Assembly: GCF_041261445.1 (NCBI RefSeq)
Contig: NZ_JBGCCU010000009.1
Span: forward strand, 1 to 64,000
Origin: Catenulispora sp. EB89
Lineage (GTDB): Bacteria > Actinomycetota > Actinomycetes > Streptomycetales > Catenulisporaceae
DNA length: 64,000 bases
Reading direction: 5' to 3'
A model generated the notes under the pieces. It was not told the origin of the DNA and made no database searches. It was given only the letters and a program-made list of their open reading frames with translations. Numbering within the stretch: position 1 is the first letter of the stretch; every line of letters begins with the position of its first letter. Both the position numbers and the translations under genes were made by a program. Shown here in pieces: positions 34,575 to 43,521 of this stretch.

Positions 34575-34961
34575 CCTGTCCCGTCCTGATTTGGCCAAGC
34601 CCCATGGCGCCCGCCGGGCAGCGGACGCGATACCGAAAGAGACTCACGAGCACCTCGATGAGGTTGCCAGGTATGGACAAGGGCCAGACCAGGTGAGCGA
34701 AGAGAGTGTACGGCCTCGCAGGGCCCGGGTTCTGTCTGCCGAGACAGGGCCGGTCGCGACGCCGCTGCCGCTGCCGCCGCCGAAGCCCATGCCGCTGACA
34801 CCGCCGCGCGCCGTCGCTGCTGCCGCCGCCGACACAGCTCCCACTGCCGGCGGCCGGCGCCGCAGGAGCGCAGGCCGACGCCGCCGCCGCTGGTGCCGAA
34901 GCCGCTGCCGCACGCCGCTGCCACCACCGCTGCCGCCCGCGGTCGGGTAGCGTCCTGCCGC
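34575..34961. other. gene-free stretch with CTG/CCG low-complexity sequence
   Basis: No convincing gene is present. From about 34760 the DNA is rich in short GCTGCCGCCGCCG-type runs, which keep several frames open on both strands. The promoters of the two divergent flanking genes must lie here, but no clear -35/-10 pair stands out. Confidence 0.5.
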
Positions 34962-35843
34962 GTGACGAATCTTCGAATCGGTGTCATGTACGACCGTGCC
35001 TGGCCCCCGGAGGGGCTTCCGGCCTTCGCCCGCGACGTCGAGGCGCTCGGCGCCGACGACCTGTGGGTCGTCGAAGACCTCGGATGGGGCGGCGGCATCT
35101 CGGCGGCGGCGCTGGCGCTGGCGGCGACCTCGCGGCTGCGGGTCGGCCTGGGTATCGCCCCGGCCCCGCTGCGGCATCCGGCGCTGCTGGCGATGGAGAC
35201 GGCGTTCCTGGCGCGCGTGCACCCCGGGCGGTTCGTCGCCGGCCTCGGGCACGGCGTCACCGAGTGGATGGCGTCGGTCGGCGCCACTCCCGGGTCGGCG
35301 CTGGCCCTGCTCGGGGAGTCGGCCGAAGTGCTGCGTGCGCTGTTGCGCGGCGAGCGCGTTCAGACGCAGGGCCGGGAGGTCCGGATCGACGATCTGCGGC
35401 TGGTCCACCCGCCCGAGGTGGTGCCGCCGGTCGTGCTCGGCGTCGTGCGGCCGCGGTCGCTGGAGCTCGCCGGGCGCGTCGCCGACGGCACGGTGATCGC
35501 CGAGGGCCTCGGTCCCGCCGATCTGCGGGCGGCGCTCGCGCTGATCCGGCAGGGCGGAGCCGCGCCGGACCATGAGCTGATCGTGTTCGCGTACGCGGCC
35601 GTGGCGGACGACGCCGGGCAGGCCGCGGAGGTGCTGCGGGACAAGGTCGAGGATCAGGCCGGATGGCTGGGACGCACCCCGGAGGAGATCTTCACCGTCA
35701 GCGGCACGCCTGCCGATGCCGTCGCCCGGATCGCGGAGCTTGAGGCGGCGGGTGCGACGAGCGTCGTGCTGCGGTTCAGTGGGGACGAGCCGGTGCGACA
35801 GCTCGGCGCGACACTCGCGGCGCTCGCGGACGTCAGGGGTTGA
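34962..35843 (+). CDS. LLM-class flavin/F420-dependent oxidoreductase
   Basis: This 293-aa luciferase-like protein starts NLRIGVMYDRAWPPEGLPAF, has DLWVVEDLGWGG and a central HPGRFVAGLGHGVTEWM strand, and later PVVLGVVRPRSLELAGRVAD, all typical of the LLM TIM barrel. It is shorter than the enzyme at 14048 and from another subgroup. GTG 34962 is chosen because residues upstream are low-complexity Ala/Thr and not family-like. Its last 11 bases overlap the end of the convergent carboxypeptidase gene. The substrate is unknown. Confidence 0.8.
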   Translation: MTNLRIGVMYDRAWPPEGLPAFARDVEALGADDLWVVEDLGWGGGISAAALALAATSRLRVGLGIAPAPLRHPALLAMETAFLARVHPGRFVAGLGHGVTEWMASVGATPGSALALLGESAEVLRALLRGERVQTQGREVRIDDLRLVHPPEVVPPVVLGVVRPRSLELAGRVADGTVIAEGLGPADLRAALALIRQGGAAPDHELIVFAYAAVADDAGQAAEVLRDKVEDQAGWLGRTPEEIFTVSGTPADAVARIAELEAAGATSVVLRFSGDEPVRQLGATLAALADVRG

Positions 35844-36966
35844 ACGAGGCAAGCGCCTGACCGACGCCCTGGATCAGGGTTCTGCTGGCGGCGAGCGCCG
35901 CGCGCAGGTCGTCGTTCGATGTGGAGCCCTGATGCTGGTCCAGCACGACGCCGAGCACCAGCCGGGTCGTGCCGGTGGCGTCGGGCTGGCGGGCGGCCCA
36001 CATCAGCGCGCCGCCGGCCGGGGTGCTGGAGCCGGTCTTCATGCCGATCACGCCGTTCTCGCCGAGCAGCGCGTTGGTGTTGACGAGCCGCGCACGCAGG
36101 CCGGGCACCGTGGCGGTGGGCATGGCGACGATGCGGCCGAAGGCGGGGTCGGCGATTGCCTTCTTGGCGAGCTTGAGCTGGTCGACCGCGGTGCTCCTGG
36201 TCGTCTCCTCGTAGCCGCTGGCGCCGGTGTAGGTGGTGTCGGTCATGCCGAGGCCGCGCGCGGTGTCGTTCATCTTGGCGACGAAGGCGTGCTCGGTGCC
36301 GGCGTCCCAGCGCGCGAGCAGGCGGGCGATGTTGTTGCCGGAGGGGATCAGCAGCATTTCGAGCAGGTCGTGCTCGCTGAAGGCCTGGCCCTTGTCGACG
36401 CGCACGGTCGACTGGTCCGGGTCGGACGCCTCGTTCGCGGCGGCCGCGTCGACGGTGATCATCGGGCCCTGATCGTCGCCGTCGAGGGGGTGGTCGGTGA
36501 GGATGACGAGCGCCGTCATCACCTTGGTGACGCTGGCTATCGGGACCGGCTTCTGCTCGCCCTTGGTGCCCAGGCTGCCGAGGCCTTCGACCTCGACGGT
36601 CGCCTGGCCCTGGGCCGGCCACGGCAGGGTGACGCCGGAGCCGAGGTCGACGGAGACCGGTGCCGGGGCGAGTGCGGGACCGTGGATGGATCCTGCGGCG
36701 GACCTCGGGGCGGGTTGGGTGCTGTGGTGTGCGGCGATGGCGAAGGCGGCGCCGGAGGCGGTGAGGGCGACCGTGATCGCGACGATCGGGATGACGGCGC
36801 GGTGGCGGCGTCGGGGGCGGGGCTGGGGCTGGGATTGGGGCTGGGGTTGGGGTTGGGGGACGTGCGGGCCAGGGCGGGGGCCGGGCTCGCTCTGTGGCGG
36901 CTCGGTCGGCTCCCGCATGTCGGGGACCTGCGGATCGGCGGTGTTTCGATCGTGAGTCGGGTTCAC
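35833..36966 (-). CDS. D-alanyl-D-alanine carboxypeptidase (penicillin-binding protein, S11)
   Basis: This 377-aa membrane-anchored enzyme has a cytoplasmic N-terminus rich in Pro-Gln repeats (PQPQPQPQ), one transmembrane helix (VIPIVAITVALTASGAAFAI), then the S11 domain. Active-site motifs are SVTK with the nucleophile serine, SGN (LIPSGNNIARL) and KTG (GMKTGSS). It trims the terminal D-Ala from peptidoglycan stem peptides. It lies 114 bases downstream of, and codirectional with, a two-component system of envelope-stress type, which hints at joint control. Confidence 0.88.
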   Translation of the reverse strand: MNPTHDRNTADPQVPDMREPTEPPQSEPGPRPGPHVPQPQPQPQSQPQPRPRRRHRAVIPIVAITVALTASGAAFAIAAHHSTQPAPRSAAGSIHGPALAPAPVSVDLGSGVTLPWPAQGQATVEVEGLGSLGTKGEQKPVPIASVTKVMTALVILTDHPLDGDDQGPMITVDAAAANEASDPDQSTVRVDKGQAFSEHDLLEMLLIPSGNNIARLLARWDAGTEHAFVAKMNDTARGLGMTDTTYTGASGYEETTRSTAVDQLKLAKKAIADPAFGRIVAMPTATVPGLRARLVNTNALLGENGVIGMKTGSSTPAGGALMWAARQPDATGTTRLVLGVVLDQHQGSTSNDDLRAALAASRTLIQGVGQALASFNP

Positions 36967-37080
36967 CCTCCGACCATCGCCCGGCGTCGTATCGGACCCG
37001 CCGTGGCCGGGTATCCGCCGGGCCTGGGCTGTGTATCAGTCCGGTATCAGCCGTCGGTCGGCATCGGCCGCCATCGGCCG

Positions 37081-38292
37081 TCAGTCCGGTGTGCCCGGGA
37101 GCGTGAGCCGTGCGACCGCGCCGCCGTCGTACGCGTCGCCGAACTCCAGGCGCGCGCCGATCACCCGGGCCTGGCCGAGCGCGATGGTCAGGCCGAGGCC
37201 GTGGCCGCGACCACGTTCCGGCGCGCCGGTGCGGAAGCGGGACGGGCCCTGGGACAGGATGTCGGGCGGGAAGCCGGGGCCGTGGTCGCGGACGGTCAGC
37301 GTCGGGCCGTCGATGCCGAGCTCGATCGGAGCCCGGCCGTGGCGATGTGCGTTGACCAGGAGGTTGGTGAGGATCCGGTCCAGGCGGCGCGGGTCGGTGC
37401 GGACGACGAGATCACCGGTGACGGCCAGCAGCACCTCGAACCCGATGCCCGCGACCGTCTCGGCGACGAACTCGCGCAGCGGCACCGCGACGAAGTCCGC
37501 GGTCTCGACCCGCGCGTCGAGGCGGGAGACCTCCAGCAGGTTCTCGGTCAGGCTTCGCAGGGCCCGTACCCGGTCCCGGACCAGCTCGGTCGCCTCGCCG
37601 TCCGGCAGCAGCTCGGCCGCCGCGACCAGGCCCGCGAGCGGCGTGCGCAGCTCGTGGGCCACGTCGGCGGTGAAACGCTGCTCGGCGTGCAGACGCTGCT
37701 GGAGCGCGTCGGCCATGGAGTCGACAGCGGCGGAGATGTCGTGGACCTCGTCACCGGAGCCGCCGCGCGGGCCGATGCGGGCGTCGAGGTCGCCGGCGGC
37801 GATGCGGTGCGCGGTGCGGGCCGCGCGGCGCAGCCGTCGTCCGGCGAACTCGGCGCCGAAGGCCGCCAGCGGCACCAGGACGGAGACGGTGCCGACGGCG
37901 GCGTAGAAGGTGTGCCGGTCGAGCGCTTCGAGGTCGCGCTTCTCGGAACTCATGGGGTACTGCGCGGTCATGAGCCGACCGTTGAAGTACTGCGCCGCCC
38001 ACATCACCGGCCACGCGCTGTCGCTGTCGTCGTAGTACGTGACGGCCAGCTGCGTGCCCTGGGCCCGTGCCGCCAGCGGCGCCGGGACCGGGGGAGCCAG
38101 GCCCGGCTGGTCCGACTGCCCCGAGGAGATCGCCCGCGCCAGATCGTCGCGCGCGCTGACGCGGCCGTAGTAGAGCTGCCGGGACTTGGTGCTCTGGTGG
38201 ATGAGGAAGCCGATGGAGCCGGACGCGACCGTCACCGCCACGGCGGCCAGCACGGCCATCCGGACGCTCAGCGAACGCAGCGGGTTCCTCAT
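37081..38292 (-). CDS. sensor histidine kinase (CseC/AfsQ2-like)
   Basis: This is a 403-aa kinase. TM1 is near residues 11-33, a sensor loop of about 95 residues follows, and TM2 lies near 128-150. A HAMP domain (RIAAGDLDARIG) comes next, then the H-box ADVAHELRTPLAGL with the phosphorylated His, N-box NLLVNAHRHG, and G-boxes DHGPGFPPDIL and GHGLGLTIALGQA. The ATG overlaps the regulator stop by four bases. Its closest general type is the Streptomyces envelope-stress kinases; the signal is not known. Confidence 0.9.
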   Translation of the reverse strand: MRNPLRSLSVRMAVLAAVAVTVASGSIGFLIHQSTKSRQLYYGRVSARDDLARAISSGQSDQPGLAPPVPAPLAARAQGTQLAVTYYDDSDSAWPVMWAAQYFNGRLMTAQYPMSSEKRDLEALDRHTFYAAVGTVSVLVPLAAFGAEFAGRRLRRAARTAHRIAAGDLDARIGPRGGSGDEVHDISAAVDSMADALQQRLHAEQRFTADVAHELRTPLAGLVAAAELLPDGEATELVRDRVRALRSLTENLLEVSRLDARVETADFVAVPLREFVAETVAGIGFEVLLAVTGDLVVRTDPRRLDRILTNLLVNAHRHGRAPIELGIDGPTLTVRDHGPGFPPDILSQGPSRFRTGAPERGRGHGLGLTIALGQARVIGARLEFGDAYDGGAVARLTLPGTPD

Positions 38293-38984
38293 CGGCGCAG
38301 CTTGTAGCCGAAGCCACGGACGGTCTCGATGCGCTCCGCGCCGATCTTCGTCCGCAGCCGCGCCACACACAGGTCGACGACGCGCGAATCCCCGCCCTGC
38401 CACTTGTAGTCCCACACGTCGCGCAGCAGGCGGTGCCGCTCCAGCACGACGCCGGGGTGCGCGGCCAGCTCCAGCAGGAGGCGCAGCTCGGTCGGCGTCA
38501 GGGCGACGGGCTCGCCGGCGCGCGACACCTCCATGCCGTGGGGGTCGATGCGTATGTCGCCGAAGACGAGCTCGGAGGGGTGATCCGCGGAGGCGCCGGG
38601 CGTACCGGGCACATCCATGTCCACAGTGCTGCGCCGCATCACAGCCCGGATCCTGGCCACGAGAACCGACGTGTCCACCGGCTTGACGACGTAGTCGTCG
38701 GCCCCGGCCTCGAGCCCGCCGACCACGTCCAGCGAATCGCCCCGCGCGGACATCATGAGGATCGGCACCTGGCTGCTCTCCCGCACCCGCCGGCACAACC
38801 CGATGCCGTCCAGCCCCGGCAGCATCACATCCAGCAGCAGCAGATCCGGCACCGCCTCCCGGAACCGCTCCAGCCCCGCCAGCCCGTCCGCCGCCGTGGT
38901 CACGGCGAAGCCGTAGCGCTCCAGCGTCCGGCCCACGGCGATGCGGATCACCTCGTCGTCCTCGACCAGCAGCAGAGACGTCAC
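38289..38984 (-). CDS. OmpR-family response regulator (CseB/AfsQ1-like)
   Basis: This is a 231-aa regulator. The receiver has LLVEDDEVIR, the phospho-acceptor Asp in LLLLDVMLPGLDG, and Lys in DYVVKPVD. The winged helix contains LRDVWDYKWQGGDSRVVDLC, then the terminal ETVRGFGYKLRR shared by CseB and AfsQ1. It is cotranscribed with the kinase. The downstream D,D-carboxypeptidase is a plausible target or cotranscribed gene. Confidence 0.9.
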   Translation of the reverse strand: MTSLLLVEDDEVIRIAVGRTLERYGFAVTTAADGLAGLERFREAVPDLLLLDVMLPGLDGIGLCRRVRESSQVPILMMSARGDSLDVVGGLEAGADDYVVKPVDTSVLVARIRAVMRRSTVDMDVPGTPGASADHPSELVFGDIRIDPHGMEVSRAGEPVALTPTELRLLLELAAHPGVVLERHRLLRDVWDYKWQGGDSRVVDLCVARLRTKIGAERIETVRGFGYKLRR

Positions 38985-39052
38985 GCGGTAATCTTTACAT
39001 ACCGGATCTGTCGCTTACGTCACGCAGCTGGGCGAGGACGGTGCACCGCCGA

Positions 39053-39997
39053 TCAGCAGGCCTGGACGTACCAGGCCGGGCCGAAGTCGTACGACGTGTT
39101 GACATCCCCGGGATTAGTTGCCGTCAAGACGTTGTGGTTCTGGTCCTTGATGCTCGCGACCGCGCCGCCGGTGTTCTGGTTGATATACGACCCGGGTCCG
39201 TTCCAGTTCTGCAGCGCCCAGTCGGCGCCGTTGTTCTGGCAGTTGTAGAACGAGAACACCGTCCCCGTGTAGTTCGGCCCGCTGTAGATGCAGAAGTGTC
39301 CGCTGTGGCAGTCCGAGCCGTCGCCGGCCGCGGTGTTCCAGCAGTCGGCGTTCGACGACGTGTCGCACTGCCCCATGCCGGAGACCGAGGGCCCGCCGCC
39401 GCCGCCTCCGCCGCCGTTCGGGGAGACGTAGCCGCTGATGTTCATGCCCCAGTACGAGCTGTAGCCGACGGTGCCGTCGTAGGTGTTGCTGTTGACCGAG
39501 GACGTCGAGGGGTCGTTCGTGACCTCGTTGCCGCCGATGCTCTGGATCGTCCCGTCGGAGTTCACAGCCGTGACCAGGGCGACGTGGTCGGCGTAGCCGG
39601 AGCCGTTGTAGTTGAACACCACAGCGTCGCCGACCTGCGGGGTCGAGTGCAGGCCCGAACCGTACTCGCCGAAGCTGCCGGCGGCCGGGGACAGGCCGGA
39701 CACGTCGTAGCCGGCCTGGGCCCAGACCCACATCGCGAAGTCGGCGCACCAGTTCTCCGGGGAGCCGCCGGCGCCGGTGCAGCTGGTGTAGTAGCCCTGG
39801 CCGCCGGCGCTGTTGGTGTCGCAGGCGTGGTCGCCGATGTTGGCGTTCGCGATCGAGACGATGTCGCCGGTCGAGGCCGACGCCGGGCTCGTGGTCAGGG
39901 CGAACGAGGACAGCAGCAGCACCAGGGCCGCCAGGAGTTTGAGGAGTTTGCTCGATGGTGCGGCGGACGTCGTGGGGAACGCTGTGGTGAGTCTCAC
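39053..39997 (-). CDS. secreted CHAP-domain amidase with I36-type C-terminal domain
   Basis: This is a 314-aa exported protein with a signal peptide to about TSPASAS. The CHAP-type domain carries the catalytic cysteine in NWCADFAMWVWAQAG and the histidine in YADHVALVTAV. A Gly-rich linker follows, and then a Cys-rich domain (FCIYSGPNYTGTVFSFYNC) like peptidase-inhibitor I36/beta-gamma-crystallin folds. It probably cleaves peptidoglycan cross-bridges or stems, with the C-terminal domain for binding. GTG 39997 has AAAAGGAAG upstream; earlier in-frame codons lack a site. Its promoter carries the triple SARP-type repeat. Confidence 0.78.
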   Translation of the reverse strand: MRLTTAFPTTSAAPSSKLLKLLAALVLLLSSFALTTSPASASTGDIVSIANANIGDHACDTNSAGGQGYYTSCTGAGGSPENWCADFAMWVWAQAGYDVSGLSPAAGSFGEYGSGLHSTPQVGDAVVFNYNGSGYADHVALVTAVNSDGTIQSIGGNEVTNDPSTSSVNSNTYDGTVGYSSYWGMNISGYVSPNGGGGGGGGPSVSGMGQCDTSSNADCWNTAAGDGSDCHSGHFCIYSGPNYTGTVFSFYNCQNNGADWALQNWNGPGSYINQNTGGAVASIKDQNHNVLTATNPGDVNTSYDFGPAWYVQAC

Positions 39998-40055
39998 GGC
40001 TGTCTTCCTTTTGAGGGGGGGCTGAGGACATTGTGATCCGGCTGACACGGTGAGT

Positions 40056-40100
40056 AGTCTTGCGACAGCACTTCACAAAGTACGCACACTGATTGCACAG
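40056..40100 (-). promoter_or_regulatory. SARP-type triple heptamer box, copy 1
   Basis: Heptamers TTCACAA (40072), CGCACAC (40083) and TGCACAG (40094) recur at an exact 11-bp period with 4-bp spacers. Read toward the CHAP gene, an AAGACT hexamer (40056-40061) starts 10 bases after the last heptamer and can serve as -10. This geometry is that of SARP activator sites. The box also lies upstream of the regulator gene itself, allowing autoregulation. Confidence 0.75.
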
Positions 40101-40159
40101 CCGGGATCGCCCCTGCTGCCGACGACGTCATGATCTTCCGATCCGCGGGGGATGGACCG

Positions 40160-43100
40160 ATGGATCCCGATATCCGGCTGCTCGGCGGGCTGACCGTCGA
40201 CCACGGCGGCGAACCGCTCCACCTGGACGGCCAACGCCGGCTGTGCCTGCTGGCGGTCCTGGTGCTCAACCACGGCCGCACGGTCTCCCGCACCGACCTG
40301 GCCGAGTGGGCCTGGCCGTCCACGCCCCCGGACACCGTCGACCGGCAGATCGCCAACTATGTCTCAGCCCTGCGAAAGGCCCTGGAGCCGGTCGAGGACC
40401 GGATCCGGCTGGTCGCCCGCCGCCCCGGCTACACCGCGCTGCTCGCCCCCGAACTGCTCGACACCGAGCGCTTCGGGACACTGCTGGGCCGGGCCCGCGA
40501 GGCCCGAGCCGGGCAGGAGCACCAGCTCGCGGCGGAGCGGCTGCGCCAGGCGCTGGGCCTGTGGCGCGGCCGTCCGCTCGACGGGCTCGACACGCCCTAC
40601 CTGCGCAACCGCGCCGCCGGGCTGGAGCGTCAGCGGCGGGACGCCGCGATGCTGCTGGCCGAGATCGAGCTGGAGACCGGACGGCCTGCCGAGGCCGCCG
40701 CGGTGCTGCGGGACGTGGCGGCGGCCCGGCCCGACGACGAAGCGGTCGCCGCGACCCTCATCCGGGCCCTGACACAAGCCGGGCAGACCGACGAGGCGGC
40801 CCAGACCGCGACCCGCGCCGACCGTTCGCTGCGCTCTCAGGGCCGCACGCCGACCCCCGCGCTGCGCCAGGCGCACAGCGACGCGCTCGCCGGCCGCGTC
40901 CCGGTACGGCCCGCCGACCCGCGGCACCAGCTGCCCGCCGACACCGGTGCGTTCTCCGGCCGGGTCGAGGAACTGTTCGAGATCGCCCGCCTCGCCAAGC
41001 GCGCCGAGGCGGCCGAGACCCCGGGCGCGCCGGTGATCTGCACGATCGACGGGATGGGCGGGATCGGCAAGACCGCGCTGGCCGTGCACGCCGCGCACCT
41101 GCTGGCCGACGGCTTCCCGGACGGACAGCTGTTCCTGGAGTTCCACGCGCATTCGATCGCCGTGCCGACGCGCACCGCCTTCGACGTCCTGGGCAGCGCC
41201 CTGGCCGCGCTCGGCGCCCCGCCGCAGACGGTTCCGAACGAGCTCGACGCCCGCGCGGCCAAGTACCGGGCCGTGCTGGCCGGTACCAGGACTCTGATCG
41301 TGCTGGACAACGTCGAAGACGAGAACCAGGTCCGGCCTCTGATTCCGGCCGGTCCCGGCTGTCTGGTGCTGATCACCAGCCGTCGGCGGCTGAAGGCGCT
41401 GGACGACGCCGAACCGCTGGGCTTGGACGTGCTGCCGGTCGACGACGCCGTCGCGCTGTTCCGTGCCACGGCGGGAGCGGGACGCACGCCGGCCGACGAC
41501 GGGCCGCTGACGGAGGTCGTCCAGATGTGCGGGCGGCTGCCGCTGGCGCTGCGGATCGCGGCCGCGTTGCTGCGGTATCGGCGCAGTTGGCAGATCGAGC
41601 ACGTCATCAGGGAGCTGAGTGAGGGCGCCGGGGACCTGGACGTCTTCGACGACGGTCAGCGCAGCCTGGCGTCGGTTTTCGAGCTGTCGTACCGGAATCT
41701 GACGCCTGCGCAGGAGACGGTGCTGCGCCGGATAGCGCAGGTTCCGGGGCGCGATGTCGATGTTCTCGCCTGCGCGTCGTTGCTCGACGTCGATCTGCGG
41801 TCTGCGCGGCGGTTGCTGGGCGATCTGACGGATCGCAGCCTGCTGATCGAGCTCGTGCCGGGGCGGTTCCGGATGCACGATCTGATGCGCAGCTATGTGC
41901 TGTCTCGAACCGAGACGGAGGAAGAGGTCGAGGGCGAGAGCGAGGCCGCCCTGGACCGTTTGTTCGACTACTACCGGCACGCCGCCCACCGGGCCGACCG
42001 TCAGATCAGGACCCTGCCGACGCTGTACGCCGCGCCGACGGGGGCTCATGTGCCTCGCCACCAACCCCTGATCGAGGATCGCGAAGCCGCGCAGGCCTGG
42101 ATGGCCGGTGAGATCGAGAATCTGATCGCCGCGGCCCGTCACGGTGGCCACACGATCGCCCTGTCGGCCGCCCTGGCCACCCACTTGTACTCGCACGGCC
42201 CATGGACCGTGGCCCTCGAACTGCACACCGCCGCCGTCGACCTCGCGCGCCGTGGCACCGACGCCCCGGCCCTGGCCTGCGCCCTCACCGACCTCGGCAG
42301 GGCGCGGCGGCTGTGCGGCGACTATCCGGGTGCCGTCGAGGCGCACCGGGAGGCGCTGCACCTGTATCAGGGTTCGGACAACACCATCGCCGAAGCCTTG
42401 GTCCTGACCGAACTGAGCCGGGCCTGGCAACTCGTCGGCGACCACCTCGCCGCCGGGGACGCCGGGGCCCAGGCGCTGGAGCTCTCCCGACGGCTGGACG
42501 ATCTCCCGGGTCAGGCCAGGGCGCTCAACGAGATCGGGCGGGTCCGCCGGCTCGCGGGGGATTACGTCGCGGCAGCCGATGCCTGCACCCAGGCCTACCG
42601 GCTCTACAAGCGCCTGAACGACACGCCAGGCCAGGCCGAGGTCCTGACCCAGCTCGGCGCGATCCGGCACCTGACCTGCGACTACCACGGCGCGACCGCC
42701 GCGTTCACCGAGGCCCTGGAACTGTGGCGGCGGCTGGACGGCGTGCTCGGGCAAGCCAATGCCCTGACATCGCTGGGCATCGTGCGGCGCCGGACCGGGG
42801 ACCTGCGCGGCGCGCGCGACAGCATCACGCGCGCACTGCGCATCTACCGCCGCTTGGACAGCCCGCTCGGGCAAGCGGGCGCCCTGACCGAGCTGGGCCG
42901 CCTGTGCTGCCTGGCCGACGACCACCTCGGCGCCGACGACGTCCTGACCCAGGCGCTGGACCTGTACCGACTCCTCGGCCACGCGACCGCCCAGGCCACG
43001 GTCACGGCCGAACTGGGCACTGTGCGCCGCCTGGTCGGCGACCACGCGGGCGCCGTGGCCGCGACCGCCGAGGCGCTGCGGATCCTGCGGGACTCCGGCG

Positions 43101-43444
43101 GCCGGGGGGAGGAGGCGTGGGCGCTTAATCAGTATGCTGCCGCACTGAACGCCGCGGGCCGTGTCGAGGAGGCGCTGGCGGTCTACGGCCGGGCGCTGGT
43201 CATGACACGGGAAGTCGGGCAGACCGACGATCAGGCGACGGCCTTCGAGGGCGTCGGCGACATCCTGCTGCGGCACGGCCGGACGGACGAGGGCGGCGCG
43301 AACCTTCGTCGAGCGCTGAGTATCTATCTGCGGCTGGGGCTCCCGGCGGACGCCCGGCGCGTCCGGAACCGCTATGGCGCGGCCGTCGTCCCGGACGAAG
43401 AGCCGGTCGAGGTCTTCCTGGAGTACGAGATCGTCGTGCGTTGA
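40160..43444 (+). CDS. AfsR-like SARP regulator (DBD-BTAD-NB-ARC-TPR)
   Basis: This is a 1094-aa pathway-type activator. An OmpR-like winged helix occupies about residues 1-95 (LLGGLTVDHGGEPLHLDGQR start), and the BTAD domain extends to about 245. The NB-ARC ATPase has P-loop GMGGIGKTALAVH near 298, Walker B TLIVLDNVED and sensor LITSRRRL. At least eight TPR units from about 680 to the end share the pattern LGQAxALTxLGxxRR. ATG 40160 has GGGGGATGG upstream. AfsR-type proteins bind 11-bp-period direct repeats and recruit polymerase; three such promoters lie within 7 kb. The ATP/TPR part probably senses a ligand or partner. Confidence 0.88.
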   Translation: MDPDIRLLGGLTVDHGGEPLHLDGQRRLCLLAVLVLNHGRTVSRTDLAEWAWPSTPPDTVDRQIANYVSALRKALEPVEDRIRLVARRPGYTALLAPELLDTERFGTLLGRAREARAGQEHQLAAERLRQALGLWRGRPLDGLDTPYLRNRAAGLERQRRDAAMLLAEIELETGRPAEAAAVLRDVAAARPDDEAVAATLIRALTQAGQTDEAAQTATRADRSLRSQGRTPTPALRQAHSDALAGRVPVRPADPRHQLPADTGAFSGRVEELFEIARLAKRAEAAETPGAPVICTIDGMGGIGKTALAVHAAHLLADGFPDGQLFLEFHAHSIAVPTRTAFDVLGSALAALGAPPQTVPNELDARAAKYRAVLAGTRTLIVLDNVEDENQVRPLIPAGPGCLVLITSRRRLKALDDAEPLGLDVLPVDDAVALFRATAGAGRTPADDGPLTEVVQMCGRLPLALRIAAALLRYRRSWQIEHVIRELSEGAGDLDVFDDGQRSLASVFELSYRNLTPAQETVLRRIAQVPGRDVDVLACASLLDVDLRSARRLLGDLTDRSLLIELVPGRFRMHDLMRSYVLSRTETEEEVEGESEAALDRLFDYYRHAAHRADRQIRTLPTLYAAPTGAHVPRHQPLIEDREAAQAWMAGEIENLIAAARHGGHTIALSAALATHLYSHGPWTVALELHTAAVDLARRGTDAPALACALTDLGRARRLCGDYPGAVEAHREALHLYQGSDNTIAEALVLTELSRAWQLVGDHLAAGDAGAQALELSRRLDDLPGQARALNEIGRVRRLAGDYVAAADACTQAYRLYKRLNDTPGQAEVLTQLGAIRHLTCDYHGATAAFTEALELWRRLDGVLGQANALTSLGIVRRRTGDLRGARDSITRALRIYRRLDSPLGQAGALTELGRLCCLADDHLGADDVLTQALDLYRLLGHATAQATVTAELGTVRRLVGDHAGAVAATAEALRILRDSGGRGEEAWALNQYAAALNAAGRVEEALAVYGRALVMTREVGQTDDQATAFEGVGDILLRHGRTDEGGANLRRALSIYLRLGLPADARRVRNRYGAAVVPDEEPVEVFLEYEIVVR

Positions 43445-43468
43445 TCACTCGGTGCGGCTGGTTACTCG

Positions 43469-43513
43469 GTGTGCGATCGGTGTGCTCGGATTGTGAACAT
43501 CAGGACCCAGACT
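43469..43513 (+). promoter_or_regulatory. SARP-type triple heptamer box, copy 2
   Basis: Read toward the protease gene, GTGTGCG (43469), GTGTGCT (43480) and TTGTGAA (43491) lie 11 bp apart. CAGACT at 43508-43513 starts 10 bases after the last heptamer. The ATG follows at 43522, so the transcript would be nearly leaderless. Sequence and orientation toward the gene equal those of copies 1 and 3. Confidence 0.75.
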
Positions 43514-43521
43514 CCCGGTTC

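Noticed and set aside
32748-34589. Plus-strand 613-codon frame opposite the polytopic membrane protein
   Set aside because: It is Arg/His/Gln-rich with no motif. The minus-strand frame shows regular transmembrane helices and normal third-position composition.
40364-43276. Minus-strand 970-codon frame opposite the AfsR-like gene
   Set aside because: It is a mirror of the highly GC3-biased TPR gene; no domain is visible.
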